Assembly: GCA_022829145.1 (NCBI GenBank) | Contig: CM040745.1 | Coordinates: 15,983,501-16,047,500 of the forward strand | DNA: 64,000 nt | Source of the DNA: Albula goreensis | Taxonomy: Eukaryota; Chordata; Actinopteri; Albuliformes; Albulidae | Reading direction: 5' to 3' | Shown here: positions 12,801 through 23,362 of the stretch, piece after piece | How positions within the stretch are numbered: position 1 is the stretch's first letter | How the letters are laid out: each line of letters begins with the position of its first letter | Notes under the pieces: model-generated | What the model was told of the DNA's origin: nothing | Databases searched by the model: none | The model's input: only the letters and a program-made list of their open reading frames with translations | Translations under genes and position numbers: made by a program

Positions 12801-15296
12801 ATCAGTCAAATGGTCAGATCGATCTGTTATTCTTGCAGTGGTAATATTATTATTTTGTTATTACAGTTTATGGCTATCTAAAATGTATATTTTCAGAGTA
12901 AGCTCACTTAAGTAGTGGATGGAAAAAAATCATGAATGCAATAGAATTCTATAAGTAATACTATAAGATCTGAGAATTCAGAGGAGGAGAATTCAATGAG
13001 AGAAAGGTATATTCCATGTCACACCCATCAAATATTCCATTTTGACTGTTATTTATATGCAGGATCTTATTCAGCTGCCAATTTCCAATGTGGATCATAG
13101 TATAGACAGGAATTTACTTGAATGGAAAAGTAAAATTAATATATTCCCATATGTATCCCCATATTCAGCAATTAAAAAGGACATCCATTGTCTTTATGAA
13201 TTATAAAAGATTCCAATTATGAATTGGGTACTCCATGGGTGATAAGACTACAGTGCTGTCAATGTAGGTGTGCTCATCTCATATGTAAATCCTGCATATT
13301 TTCACAACCAAGAAACCAGGACAAAGCCAGTGTGGCAAGATGGCTTCAGTTTTGTTGCTTAATAGGTGAAGAAAGACCCTTCTCTGCAGCTGACCTCACC
13401 TGCCAGCTCCGGGCTCTGTCATGGCAATGGCTGAGATGCACTTCCCAGCAGTCATCAGGGGTATGTAGCGCTCGATCTGGGCCTTGGAGCCATAGTTGCT
13501 TAAGTAGGGCATTATGATCTCGGAGTGCAGGGCAAAGCCGGGGCCTGTGCAGTTGCAGTACATCCTAAGGGACAGAGGGACAGTGTGGCCAGTCAGGGAG
13601 CAGGTCCACTGCAAGAACCATGTGCATGTACAATAGAAAAAAACAGTCTCTTCCACCTTGACAGAGAGGGCCCAATGTGCAATATTAGGGCCACTCTGTT
13701 GAGGAACCTGTGTATAATAGTGCCTGCATCCAGACACTCTTGAAAAATGGTGACCTCCAAAAATTCAGCCTTACTGTTCTTCCCACACCACTGCTGCAGA
13801 AAAGAGGTCACCCCCAATCCCGCCTTGCTCCTCTGGTATCACAATTCCCAGCAGCCCCTGCTCTCCAGCCTTCTCCCACACCTCCCTGCTCACCTGGCCT
13901 GCCTTCTCCCACCTGCAGCACAAAGAGATAACAATCAGCATTTAGCCAGCAAAGGACACCAAGGCTTAGTCATCAATAACTCACTAAAATGGAGATTAAT
14001 CCATCTTCTGTAATGTCATCCTCTACTACTAACACAAAAAGAGGCTGGTGATTACAAGTGGGCTAGCACCTCCATCTCATTTTACATTAAGTCTACCACT
14101 TCCCTGCTGCTGCCTCCGCTTTTGTTTTTCCAGAGAATATGCAAGCACGCCTGAAAAAGCACAGATACTACTCACTGGAAATAAGACAAAATCGTTTTTC
14201 TTCATGCAAAGACTGAACATTAGTCAGATATATATAGAGAGTGAGAGGGGCAATGGGACCGGGTGCAATGGAGCAAGTCCACTTGTCTTTCACCCAGGAC
14301 AGGGCCACCTACTCGCTGTGGTGCGGCACCACCTCCTCCTGAAAGAAGCGTCGCACATTTTGCCTGAAGATGTCATGCTCCTCAGAAAAGACCCTGCGTG
14401 TGCCGATGTCCATCAGGGTTCTGGAGTTCGCAGTCTCTGGCCGGAAGGTCTGAGACCCTACCTCGTTCTGGGGCAGGCTGTGCTGTAACCTGGGGGCATA
14501 AACACAGCTACTTAATCCGCACCTGGGCACATCAATCTTTGCGCAAGGGGAATCACAAAGAGAGCATGCAAGCCTAACACCTTAATCAAAGCTAACATAA
14601 ACTGTAGATGCAATTAAAAACGTGACATCGATTACAGACTACTACGTAGCCTGTCTTAACCTTTCAACATGTAAATATGTTCAGTATCGACCCCTCCAAC
14701 AACGAAAAAGCTTTCCAAAACTGGAAGAGCGAGTACGCTGCATATGGGTCAAAATATTGCGGTTTCAGTACAACATGTATTATTAAGTTCTCCCCTAATG
14801 TAAATGTATTCGCAAGTAGTGTACTAATAAAACGGTTCAGTTGCGGAGAGTCGCTTAAAGCTTGCTTGTGACAGTTTCGAGGCTCAAAGTGTGCGAAAGT
14901 TCATGGTGACATCATCATTCCACTTATCGAAGTTAATGCAGTGACGTCCCAGTCAGCAGAGAAAATACGGTACAAAACAAAAGCGGAGATAATTGGAAAG
15001 CAAGCGAACATCAAAGGAGTAAAAGCCACTGCAACAAATTAGGATTTACACAATTGACAGCGGGGACGTGGATGTATGGAACCGCCTGGCTAAATTAATC
15101 AGGCTCCTCCGTACAACAGCCAATAGGCTACACTGCTAAGTTTCACCTTACCAGTAAATGTTAATGTAGCAAGCTATCGTTAGCAATATGCTTACCTTGT
15201 GCTTACAATAACAGATCCCTGATTCAGAGAACATCTGACACATTTTTTTAACCTAGCTAAGAAAGTCGTTGCAACTTTCTGACTGAACATTTTCAT
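9805..15296 (-). CDS. acadl: Long-chain acyl-CoA dehydrogenase, complete (11 coding exons)
   Basis: Mitochondrial flavoenzyme that oxidises long-chain acyl-CoA to trans-2-enoyl-CoA and passes electrons to ETF. Coding exons in transcript order: 15196-15296, 14313-14489, 13775-13912, 13400-13564, 12647-12713, 12346-12510, 11827-11928, 10980-11093, 10640-10767, 10202-10288, 9805-9898. All have GT/AG borders and consistent phases, summing to 1338 nt (445 aa; human is 430). Exon 1 gives a basic, hydroxylated leader starting [12 protein letters not shown], a good matrix-targeting peptide; a second in-frame ATG is two codons later. Family blocks include [14 protein letters not shown], the flavin-side motif [59 protein letters not shown] and [15 protein letters not shown]. 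The Glu opening exon 8 (about residue 306, in ERLLIAD) aligns with the catalytic base used by LCAD and isovaleryl-CoA dehydrogenase, unlike other family members. No defect is seen. Confidence 0.95.
12602..12630. repeat. Perfect short hairpin in acadl intron
   Basis: TAGCGCCAAC (12605-12614) is followed by TAT and its exact reverse complement GTTGGCGCTA (12618-12627). The stem extends by a few more pairs with one wobble. It is GC-rich in an AT-rich intron, between coding exons 5 and 6 of acadl. Function unknown. Confidence 0.6.
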
Positions 15297-15480
15297 CAAC
15301 GACAACCCAACTCAACTAGTTTGTACTGCTAAATATTGAATCGCCTTCGCCTTTGGTACAACACATAGTTCCGCCTCTCACGTCTGGGTAGTCATCTTAT
15401 TGGCTCTCGTGACTGAATGCTGGCTAAGGCGATTGGTTCCTCGTTCTGCTTTATGAATTAATTCCAACTATGAATTTAGT
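15297..15480 (-). promoter_or_regulatory. acadl: acadl promoter and 5' UTR side
   Basis: Directly upstream of the acadl start there are two ATTGG boxes (inverted CCAAT, near 15399 and 15432) and a CACGTCTGGG element near 15378. No TATA box is evident. The transcription start cannot be placed from sequence alone. Confidence 0.35.
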
Positions 15481-17480
15481 TCAAAGACTCTCTGTAGCTC
15501 AAAGTGCTCTCTGCGAATCCTTGAGGCAGGGCTTGTGAGCACAGGCATACCTGCATATGCTCCTTTTCTCCCAGGTTTCTCCTGGAAAAATCCTCTGTCG
15601 GCTTGCCAAGTTTGGTCATTTCTCCCGTTAAATTCCTGCACGTTCAAAAAGTGTCTTGCAAAAAGTTTGAACGAACTTAACTACAAGGTCTAGCCAGTGT
15701 GGCCAGACTGAACTAAGTGACCTGAGTAAAAACCTCCCTTACGTGACATACTATATACACAGACCTCCCCACACAACAAACTAAACTGGATAGACTCGTG
15801 GGAGACGATGAGACAGCTGACGGTGGACATAAAGTAAGATATTCTCGTAAGTATCTTTCGGCTCGATAAAATCGGATAAAAACTATAATATAATACATAA
15901 ATATTTTCATAAAAGCAATGCTATGGTGGGTATAATGAACAGTTAATCTCCACGTCTAAGGGTGAGTTTGCAATTAAATGCCTTGCCTCTGCATCAGGAG
16001 ACACACAATAACCAGAAAAATGCATTGCATTTCTTTTCTAAAGGGAACAAACTTGATCCACGTGTTTTCAGAGTGTGTTTTAATATTGTCTAAATATTAC
16101 TTGCTCTTTGTCCTAAAGGTCTTGAAACATTACATTCATCCACATCAACTAATATCTATGAACAATGTTGAGAATACAGAAAACTACTGCATGGGAAAGA
16201 GTTGAACTGGATGGGGAAAAAGTAGATACAGTCAAATACATGGTAGAATATAAGCCACAGCAACTGGCAAACATGAATCAAGCCAAGAATAAAAGACGGC
16301 AAAACAGTGACAGAAATCAAAATCTCTATATCCTTCAATGGAGCGCATAAACACAGAATACTACAGCTAGGTCCATGCTAAGACTGCAAAAGATGAGTGT
16401 GAGAGAGCACTTGTGAAGAGACAGTGAAATGCCGTCTTTACATTGTATTGCTCACAAAACTCATGTTGATGTAAAAACTGTAAAATGTTTTTTTCTGGTC
16501 AATGACTACAAACAAATGAGACAAATTAAAGTCTCAGTGTGTAGTTTTGGATAACCTGTTTTAGAGCTGCAGATAAGAGTGCTCAACGAACATACACATG
16601 TACAGGTCGTTATGTTTGGAAAGCAAGTCCCACCCAATTTATTATACTATGCAATAACACCACATTATCGTTCAACAGCAAAATCTTCAAAAACCTGTAC
16701 CATACTGTAGTATGCATTCATAATTTGCAACCTCTTTTTATCCTCAACTACAATAAAGTCACAGTTCACAAATAAATTACAAAAGCTTGCAGAATAACAT
16801 AAAATGTACATGACGCTCTGCCCACACCAACCGTAAGTTTACCAGCATGTTACAATCTTTTTCATGAGATACATATGTCTCTCACATCTTATTTGTTAAT
16901 TTTTATTTCCTTATATTCCTTATAGAAGATACATATGATGATTTTCCATGTTAGGTCACAAACTGTCATGACACAAACACATGTAACTTGACCCTTTTTG
17001 TGGAAGACATAGATCAAATAATAGATGTTACTCAGATAAATCTTCAACATGCCTGAGGATTAAAATTTACCATGACTTTATACTATGGATAAAATTGGGG
17101 AAAAACACATTTTCCCATACAGTCGCACAACTGACCACATTTTCAACAGTTCATGCATATTAATCCACTTGTTCTTGAATCCACTCTTAAATTCAAAGTC
17201 AATGTAAATAAAAATTAAATAAGCTTTAATCTTGAAATGCATTTTAAAATTACTAAAGCATAATGCCCTCTATACACAGCAACACAACCTGAATGAACTG
17301 TCAGGTTAACTACTGTCATTTCTAAAGGTGGTGTTCTGTTTCCAATGTTATATTTAAAACAGAATCCGTAAGTTAAACAAAATTTAATGGCATTCACATA
17401 AATTCAGAATAAGAGCAGGTTTGGTTTCATTACATAGGAGCTTAAGAAATGTTGATAAGACAGTTTAAAACAGAAAATAA
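15481..17480. other. Intergenic between acadl and the taste receptor cluster
   Basis: AT-rich sequence with only short chance ORFs on both strands. I see no exon, RNA gene or recognisable repeat. Confidence 0.4.
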
Positions 17481-17489
17481 GTGAATAAA

Positions 17490-17655
17490 TTTATTTAAAT
17501 TAACCTGCATATTATGTTTTGCGTCCTGGCAATGCAGACTGAAATAAGGAAGGTAATGCCAACAAAACATGATGGCTAATTAAAACCTGAAGGCCTTTGT
17601 TATATTTAATATAAGGTAAGAAAATTATTGAAGAAAGATGACATTTGCAAACCTT
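17490..17655 (-). other. Probable 3' UTR of the intact taste receptor, with AATAAA
   Basis: The minus strand has AATAAA at 17490-17495, about 160 nt after the receptor stop codon, giving a plausible short 3' UTR. Confidence 0.4.
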
Positions 17656-18648
17656 TCAATCTCTGTTGAATCTACAGAACTGAAAGATCTGCACAGCTGT
17701 GCTCCACAGGTCAGCTGCCTGCTGCCTGAACAGAGTCTGCCCAATGCCTAGCATTATTGTACTGCCAAATGAGAACAAGCAAATGACAGTGCTTAAAATG
17801 TGGTAATTGCTGTCAAAGTTTTGCTGAAAAATGTCAAACAAATTGCTTAGGATGATCCACAGAGAGCAAAAGAGGTAGAGTCCAGCCTGGATGATGCCTG
17901 TGATGGTGACCCTCCACTGGCTCTGCAGGCGGGGGCTGGAGAAAGAGCTGTTAAGGGACATCTGCATCCTCTTCATGTGCTTCTGCAGGTACAGCACTGT
18001 GGAGCAGCTTGATGACATTGCTGCAAGGATATGAACTAGGAGAACGAACATTTGGAAAAAAAAATTAGAATAGGCTATGTAAAACATCACGCTGTTAGTG
18101 TCCAGTTCCCAGACCTCAGAATAATTGGCAAAAGAAAAGTTGCCATTTTGTCCATTAGCCCATTCATCCAGTTGTCTTTTTATTTCATTGAAGTACAAAG
18201 ATTTGATCAGAATATCAAATAGTAGGATGCCCCTATCAATGGCCAGACCCCAGTAAATTATTCTTTTCATGTCCCTCTTCATCCACACAAACAATGGATG
18301 CTGTGCAGGTACGATTTGACAGAAGTAGAATATGCTCTGCCATGCACTAGTTGACAGACTTGAATTAATGCTGAACTGCACCATGAATAACCTTGCAACC
18401 CAAAATTCCAGTTTCATACTTGTTTCCAAAACCTCCACAAAGACATTCATAAGTGTGATCAACTGCACAAAGCCATTCCATCCAACCACTGACCACAAAA
18501 GCAATGAGAGTGGCTGTTTTAAGCCCTCCTCTTGGCTACTTTTGGAGCATAGCAGGCAGGAGCAGAGAAATATGGTGGTAAACAGGCTTATTATAGCAAC
18601 AGGCCCGTTCACATTGACATATGTTACATCATCCATATAGAAAGCCAT
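17656..18648 (-). CDS. Bitter taste receptor type 2 (TAS2R-like), intact single-exon gene
   Basis: A 330-residue intronless seven-transmembrane receptor, usual length for TAS2Rs, which sense bitter compounds at the plasma membrane and couple to gustducin-type G proteins. Approximate helices: TM1 12-34, TM2 46-70, TM3 84-110, TM4 128-150, TM5 186-212, TM6 247-272, TM7 282-305. Family signatures: TM3 ends AWQSIFYFCQIV then FVWMKRDMKRI, matching the TAS2R pattern W..S.FYf.kI...F.W.K; the TM5/loop 3 block is LYLQKHMKRM then a Ser/Pro stretch (SSFSSPRLQSQ); TM7 has GIGQTLFRQ, like the L.LGN.KLRQ motif. Loop 2 has N-glycosylation sites (NFS, NYS). A vomeronasal V1R/ORA assignment is possible but the TM3 and TM7 motifs fit TAS2R better. 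ATG at 18646-18648 is supported by the paralogue, which starts at the equivalent place. It is the only fully open member of the cluster. Confidence 0.8.
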   Translation of the reverse strand: MAFYMDDVTYVNVNGPVAIISLFTTIFLCSCLLCSKSSQEEGLKQPLSLLLWSVVGWNGFVQLITLMNVFVEVLETSMKLEFWVARLFMVQFSINSSLSTSAWQSIFYFCQIVPAQHPLFVWMKRDMKRIIYWGLAIDRGILLFDILIKSLYFNEIKRQLDEWANGQNGNFSFANYSEVWELDTNSVMFYIAYSNFFFQMFVLLVHILAAMSSSCSTVLYLQKHMKRMQMSLNSSFSSPRLQSQWRVTITGIIQAGLYLFCSLWIILSNLFDIFQQNFDSNYHILSTVICLFSFGSTIMLGIGQTLFRQQAADLWSTAVQIFQFCRFNRD

Positions 18649-18820
18649 GGTGCAATCTTGTTCTTCAAATGATGTTAATGATTCCGGCTCAAATCCACTG
18701 CATCGAGGCTCTCTTCATCTGTTAATGCTGATTGCTTCACCTGAATTTATTGCAGTGCCAGATGTGTAAGATGTGATGAAAACCAGACAGGGATTCCAAT
18801 GCACCACTGACAAACGCATT
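18649..18820 (-). promoter_or_regulatory. Conserved upstream flank of the intact TAS2R
   Basis: On the minus strand this contains CACTGCAATAAATTCAGG about 100 nt before the ATG, a block with recognisable counterparts upstream of the other four units of the cluster. It also has CAGTGGTGCATTGGA, near-identical to the flank of the second minus-strand copy (CAGTGGTGCATAGGA). Whether these are promoter elements or simply homologous leftovers of duplication is unknown. Confidence 0.45.
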
Positions 18821-21000
18821 TACGTAATTATGTAAAGCTTTATTCTGTGGCAATATGATTCTTGGGGATTTAGTTTCAAGCTAGCAACAAAGCACCGATG
18901 AGATAGGAATCCCAAAGGATATTGAGTATAACCACGGTGTCTACCCCATCCTTACTCAAGAGCAGCTCTGAAACCATATTTTCTCACAACATACAGTTTA
19001 TATTTTTGAGGCCATTGTTTTGAAGATTCTTGTTATCCCTCTCAATGAATTTACATTCCATTGCTGTATACTGTTCATATCCCCAGTCACTGCACTGGGG
19101 ATTTGGGATTATTTGCTCCCTACTGGAACAAACTTACCTCTATTCAGGATGAAATCTACTGCTGCTCCTTCACATCAGTTCATTGAGCTCAGTTGTGCTC
19201 TGGAAATAAAAAAGCTGCACTGCATCTTGACAAGTATTCCTAACCATTTTGTGGGGAAAGTGGGAAAATTAGACCACTATTAGCTTTTGAAGAAATTATT
19301 AAAGTAACCTGAGGATGAGGGAGGCTAATTGAATGTTTCTCCAAATCACAACTGAACTCTGACCCAGCAAATATACTGATTGGTGGAGCTATGGACTTTT
19401 CCATGTGAGGCAGTGTAAAAGTGTAAGTGGCTTTTCATAGAGATGACAAAGTTTTGCAATATTGTTTGTGTCCCCTGGCATATTTATTAAAATGTCTGGA
19501 ACTGAGTAACTCAAAGTTTGCTAGCAGGAAGGCTGGGAACAACAGCAGACCTGTTCCCTCAGGTACATTTCCTTACTGGAACTAAGCTAATGCTTTATTC
19601 TCCTATCGTAGCACAATGGTTTTCTGCAGTTGGTGCATCTATGCATAAGGTTTGAATTGATTTAACTTTCCAGGTATTCAACATGTAGTGAAAAGAAAAC
19701 AGTGGTTACAGTACTGTACTTGCATTTTTGCATGAAACCAATATCTTAATATGTAAATCACAGATGCAATACCTCAGCATGGCCTATGATGCAAAGTTAC
19801 TTTAACTACATTTAAGATTGCTTCTAAATTGAAATGAAAAGTTGTGTTTCTTTTCAAGGGAAATAACAATGCCTTTGTATTTGTAAACTGTTATAAAAAT
19901 TTTTATTTTCTTAATATCTCACTCACATATGTGAGTGTTTAGCTCAGATTTGATATCAGTTATTTGTATGAATCAGTGTAACAATTTCTTTTTTTAGGTT
20001 TATTCAAACATGTGTGTGAATAAACCTAAAGGGAGAGGAGGACAGACAGCATGACAGATGGAGAGAGGAGAAGAGATGCTAAGTGCTCAGCACCAGGCAG
20101 AGCAGGAGGAGAATGTGAGGGGGATGAGTGAGGAAATGAGGAGAAGTTTGGAGAGCTGGATTAAACCACTGAAATGAAGATCCAGAATTTTAAACACAGG
20201 ATTGGAAGAGAGAGGCATGAAAATGAGAAGTAAAGAAGAGAGGGATAAAGAAAAGCCAAAGGATCACTTCAAATTTGAAGAAGAAATTATATGTAAAGAC
20301 CTGAAACTTACTGTGATATCTTGTCTATCTCACAGCTTTGGATGGGGAGTTAATTTAACCCTTATATACTGTAATGTGTATTTCTTTTCCCCAGAAAATA
20401 TTTATTAAACAATTAAATTGTTCTCCTTCAAGCAAACTGCTATTTCAGGTAGACCACACTGAAATATACACATTACCTCTTTTTATCCTCAAGGATACTA
20501 AATAAAAGTTACACTTCACTATTTAACTACTTTTGATACATGCATTACATCAATACAAAATCATTATCCACTGTAATGACCAATAGGAAACCTGAAATCA
20601 AGATGAAGGCTGGCATATCGTTCATTCATCATTGACATTTCTGTGCACATTATGTTACATTTCATATTGTCCAATTTCTGGTAAAGGACAAAGCAGATGG
20701 TATATATTGTATACTAATGAACACATCTTAAAAACATAGCTGTTAACCCTATTAATTATACTAATAATATAATTAATGTAATATGATGCACAAACATTCA
20801 TTTTGTGTAGTTACTATGGATAATTTACCATGGCAGTTTAGCAGTTTATAATGAATTTAAAAACCTAAAGCAAATGCAGCAGATTTTAATTTGTGTATTA
20901 TAAAGAAAGAAACCTGTATTTTATCAGTGCATGCACACCTAGAGAAACCAGACAGCAATATTAAGAAATGTTAGTTCATAGGAAACCTTATTTACCTGTA
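18821..21000. other. Spacer between the two minus-strand TAS2R copies
   Basis: No gene is seen. It holds the palindrome CACTCACATATGTGAGTG near 19920, a 13-bp perfect hairpin at 19993-20030, and a strongly purine-rich stretch (GA-rich on the plus strand) from about 20028 to 20260. A small plus-strand ORF within the purine tract looks like a composition artefact. Confidence 0.4.
19993..20030. repeat. 13-bp perfect inverted repeat with 12-nt loop
   Basis: TTTAGGTTTATTC (19993-20005) pairs exactly with GAATAAACCTAAA (20018-20030). The loop is AAACATGTGTGT. It abuts the purine-rich tract and may be the end of a decayed element, but no partner end was found. Confidence 0.6.
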
Positions 21001-21063
21001 ATAGATTTAATAAAAGCAAACTATTCAAGAAAAAAGATAAATCTGAGCTGAAGTGCACACTCT

Positions 21064-22028
21064 TCATTTTCTGTTGAATTGACAAAGCATAAAGATCTGC
21101 ACAGCTCTTTTCCACAGGATAGCCACTGGCTGCCTGAACACAGTTTGCCCCACACCTAGATTTATGATAGTGCCAAAGGAGAACAAGCAAAAGCCTGTAC
21201 ATAGGATGTGGTCTTTCCTGTCAAAATCAATATTTTGCAAAACATTTTGCAGAGAGAGCCACAGAGAACAGGCGAGGTAGAGACCAAGGTGGATGATGCC
21301 TGTGATGGTGACCCTCCACTGGCTCTGCAGGCGGGGGCTGGAGAAAGAGCTGTTAAGGGACATCTGCATCCTCTTCATGTGCTTTTGCAGGTACAGCACT
21401 GTGGAGCAGCTCGATGACATTGCTGCAGTCAAATGTGTTATGAAACCAAATATTTGAAAAACAAGATAGCCAGTGTAAAAGAGTTCTTTATTGAATTTCC
21501 TGGCCTCAGAGTAATTGGCATGAACAGGAGGGAAGCTGCTGTTGTGTCCAGTTATGAATGTTTTCATGACAATTGTTTGAAAAATTTCTCTAGCCCTTAG
21601 TATGAAGATAGCGAGAAGGCTGCCCATGTCAATGGCCAGACCACAATAAATGATTATTTTGATGTTCCTCTTCACCCACACAAAAACACACACTGAGCAG
21701 GTACAATGTGGCTGAAGTAGAAGATGCTCATCCATGTAGAAGCTGACAGGCTTGACAGAATGCTGAGCTGCAAAATTAATGACATTACAAGCCAAATTTC
21801 ACGTTGCATTGTTACTTCCAAAAAATCCACTGTGATAGACAGAAATATTGTCAACTGCAGACAGCCGTTCCATCCCACCAGTGACCACAAAAGCAGTAAG
21901 AGTGGCTGTTTTAAGCCCTCCTCATGGGCTCTTTTTCTAAGTATCAGACAGGAGCAGAAAAATAAGGTGATGAGCAGGCAAACAACTGAAATTGGCCCAT
22001 TCAGTAACACATACAAAACATTAGCCAT
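21064..22028 (-). pseudogene. Second TAS2R-like copy with one frameshift
   Basis: The frame opens at ATG 22026-22028 (MANVLYVLLNGP) and matches the intact receptor through TM1-TM3 as far as YFSHIVPAQ. It then loses frame at about 21680-21695. The remainder continues in a second frame (VFVWVKRNIKIII onward) through TM4-TM7 and ends with a stop at 21064, as in the intact gene. Against the paralogue, 21 nt (CAG to TGG) become 20 nt, a one-base loss next to a T5 run on the coding strand. No other disabling change is seen, so this is either a very young pseudogene, a segregating null allele, or a base-calling error in a homopolymer. Outside the shared TM5-TM6 tract it differs greatly from the intact copy (for example in TM4 and loop 2), so it is an old paralogue. 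Confidence 0.75.
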
Positions 22029-22260
22029 TTGGAAAGTCGTCCGCAGACTTGTGCTTCAATCAGGCTGGCAGCACCAACTCAACTCAGATGCCTTCTGACT
22101 GTCTTCAGATAATGGTCCTGAGTATTTAGTTTGAATTTAATGTGTTTTCAGAGGCAATGAAAACAAAACAGTGAATCCTATGCACCACTGCTTTTGCACC
22201 TGGCAGATTTAACTACGCAGCGATCATACATACACCTTCTTATGCTCCACCACTACCACC
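22029..22260 (-). promoter_or_regulatory. Upstream flank of second TAS2R copy
   Basis: The minus strand has GAGTTGAGTTGG, then TGATTGAAGCACAAG and TTTCCAA just before the ATG. The same series, with small changes, precedes the plus-strand pseudogene at 25718, and partly the fragment at 24759. Further upstream ACATTAAATTCAAAC corresponds to the AATAAATTCA block of the other copies. Confidence 0.45.
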
Positions 22261-23022
22261 ACTGAAGGACAGCTTCAGTTTCACATGTCATTGTGTCTTT
22301 GCTCAAAGACTACATATGCCAGAAAATTAATGTAGTTAAAAATTGAGCTTAACAATGGATATGTTTTGATGGAGAAAGTTTATTGTGCACATCTACAATA
22401 GAAAATGACAGATGTTTGCAAACACAGCAAAAATATTCTTATCATCACTCAGCGTGCATTTTTCAGTCAATAGATGAGTTATGAAAAAATTTGTTGGCAA
22501 TGGAACCAACAATATGCTAATTTACATGTTGGGACATTAATTCTACCCTGGCATTTTCAACTACAACCATTGGTAAAAGAAACAGAGGTTAGAAAGCTCC
22601 TCGGCATTATACAACCAATGCATAAATGCAAACATAAATTTGATAGTATTTAGTATTTTCTATCAGTTGCAGTCTTTTGTGTCATTTTCTAGTCTAGCTG
22701 AATTAGCATTTAGCTTACTAACCATTATATTATATATAGTTACTGTTTCATTTTCATCTTTAGATCTTTGGTCAGTTTGCTGCATGGGGTGAAAAACATT
22801 GCTTTGCCAATGAAGGAAAATAATATTTCCAAGGTGCCAACAATTTACAGACCAGACTCAAAGCTTCACATTCACTAGAATTGTGCCTGCAGCAAAGCAC
22901 TTCATTAAAGCTTTGACTATTAACTAATTATTAATGTATGTGTGAAATTTTATGTTTGTAAATAAAGCTTAGGCAATCAAAACCTCCTTAATTGGAGAAT
23001 TGTCTAGTCATAGATGATTCAG
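22261..23022. other. Intergenic spacer within the TAS2R cluster
   Basis: AT-rich, no recognisable gene. It ends at the foldback element that begins at 23023. Confidence 0.4.
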
Positions 23023-23357
23023 GCTGCGTTCCAATACTGAAATTCGTCTCCTCCTTTCCTCCCCTCCTTTCCTCCGTGCCCCGGAAGCTGATTATGTGTC
23101 CTCCTTTCCTCCACTGTTCCAAAGCGAAATCTCCAAACTGAGGATACAAGGGCTGCGTTCCAATACTTTTTCTCTTCTCCTCCTCCGACATCGACTTTGA
23201 TGACAGGCGAATCGGATTAGCTGTTCCAATTTTCGATTCATCTCCTCCTTTCCTCCACTCGTTTCCTCCCCTCCTTTCCTCCACATATTTCCGGCATATT
23301 TCCGGCAGGAAAGGAGGGGAGGAAAGGAGGAGACAAGAAAAAGTATTGGAACGCAGC
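23023..23357. mobile_element. Foldback, MITE-like element rich in CCTCCTTTCC
   Basis: The ends are exact inverted repeats, GCTGCGTTCCAATACT at the left and AGTATTGGAACGCAGC at the right, flanked by the direct repeat TTCAG (23018-23022 and 23358-23362). A second copy of the left terminus lies inside at about 23152 and extends into TTTTTCTCTTCTCCTCC, pairing better with the right end than the outer copy does, so the element looks nested or partly duplicated. The body is pyrimidine-rich with many CTCCTTTCCTCC units in both orientations and has no coding capacity; the open frames across it are artefacts. The superfamily is not assigned; a 5-bp duplication is unusual among common fish DNA transposons. 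Confidence 0.7.
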
Positions 23358-23362
23358 TTCAG

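Noticed and set aside
17656-18648. Vomeronasal V1R/ORA receptor as identity of the intact seven-helix gene
   Set aside because: TM3 (FYF.QIV...F.W.K), the QKHMKRM loop and TM7 (G.GQTLFRQ) fit the TAS2R pattern better than V1R signatures.
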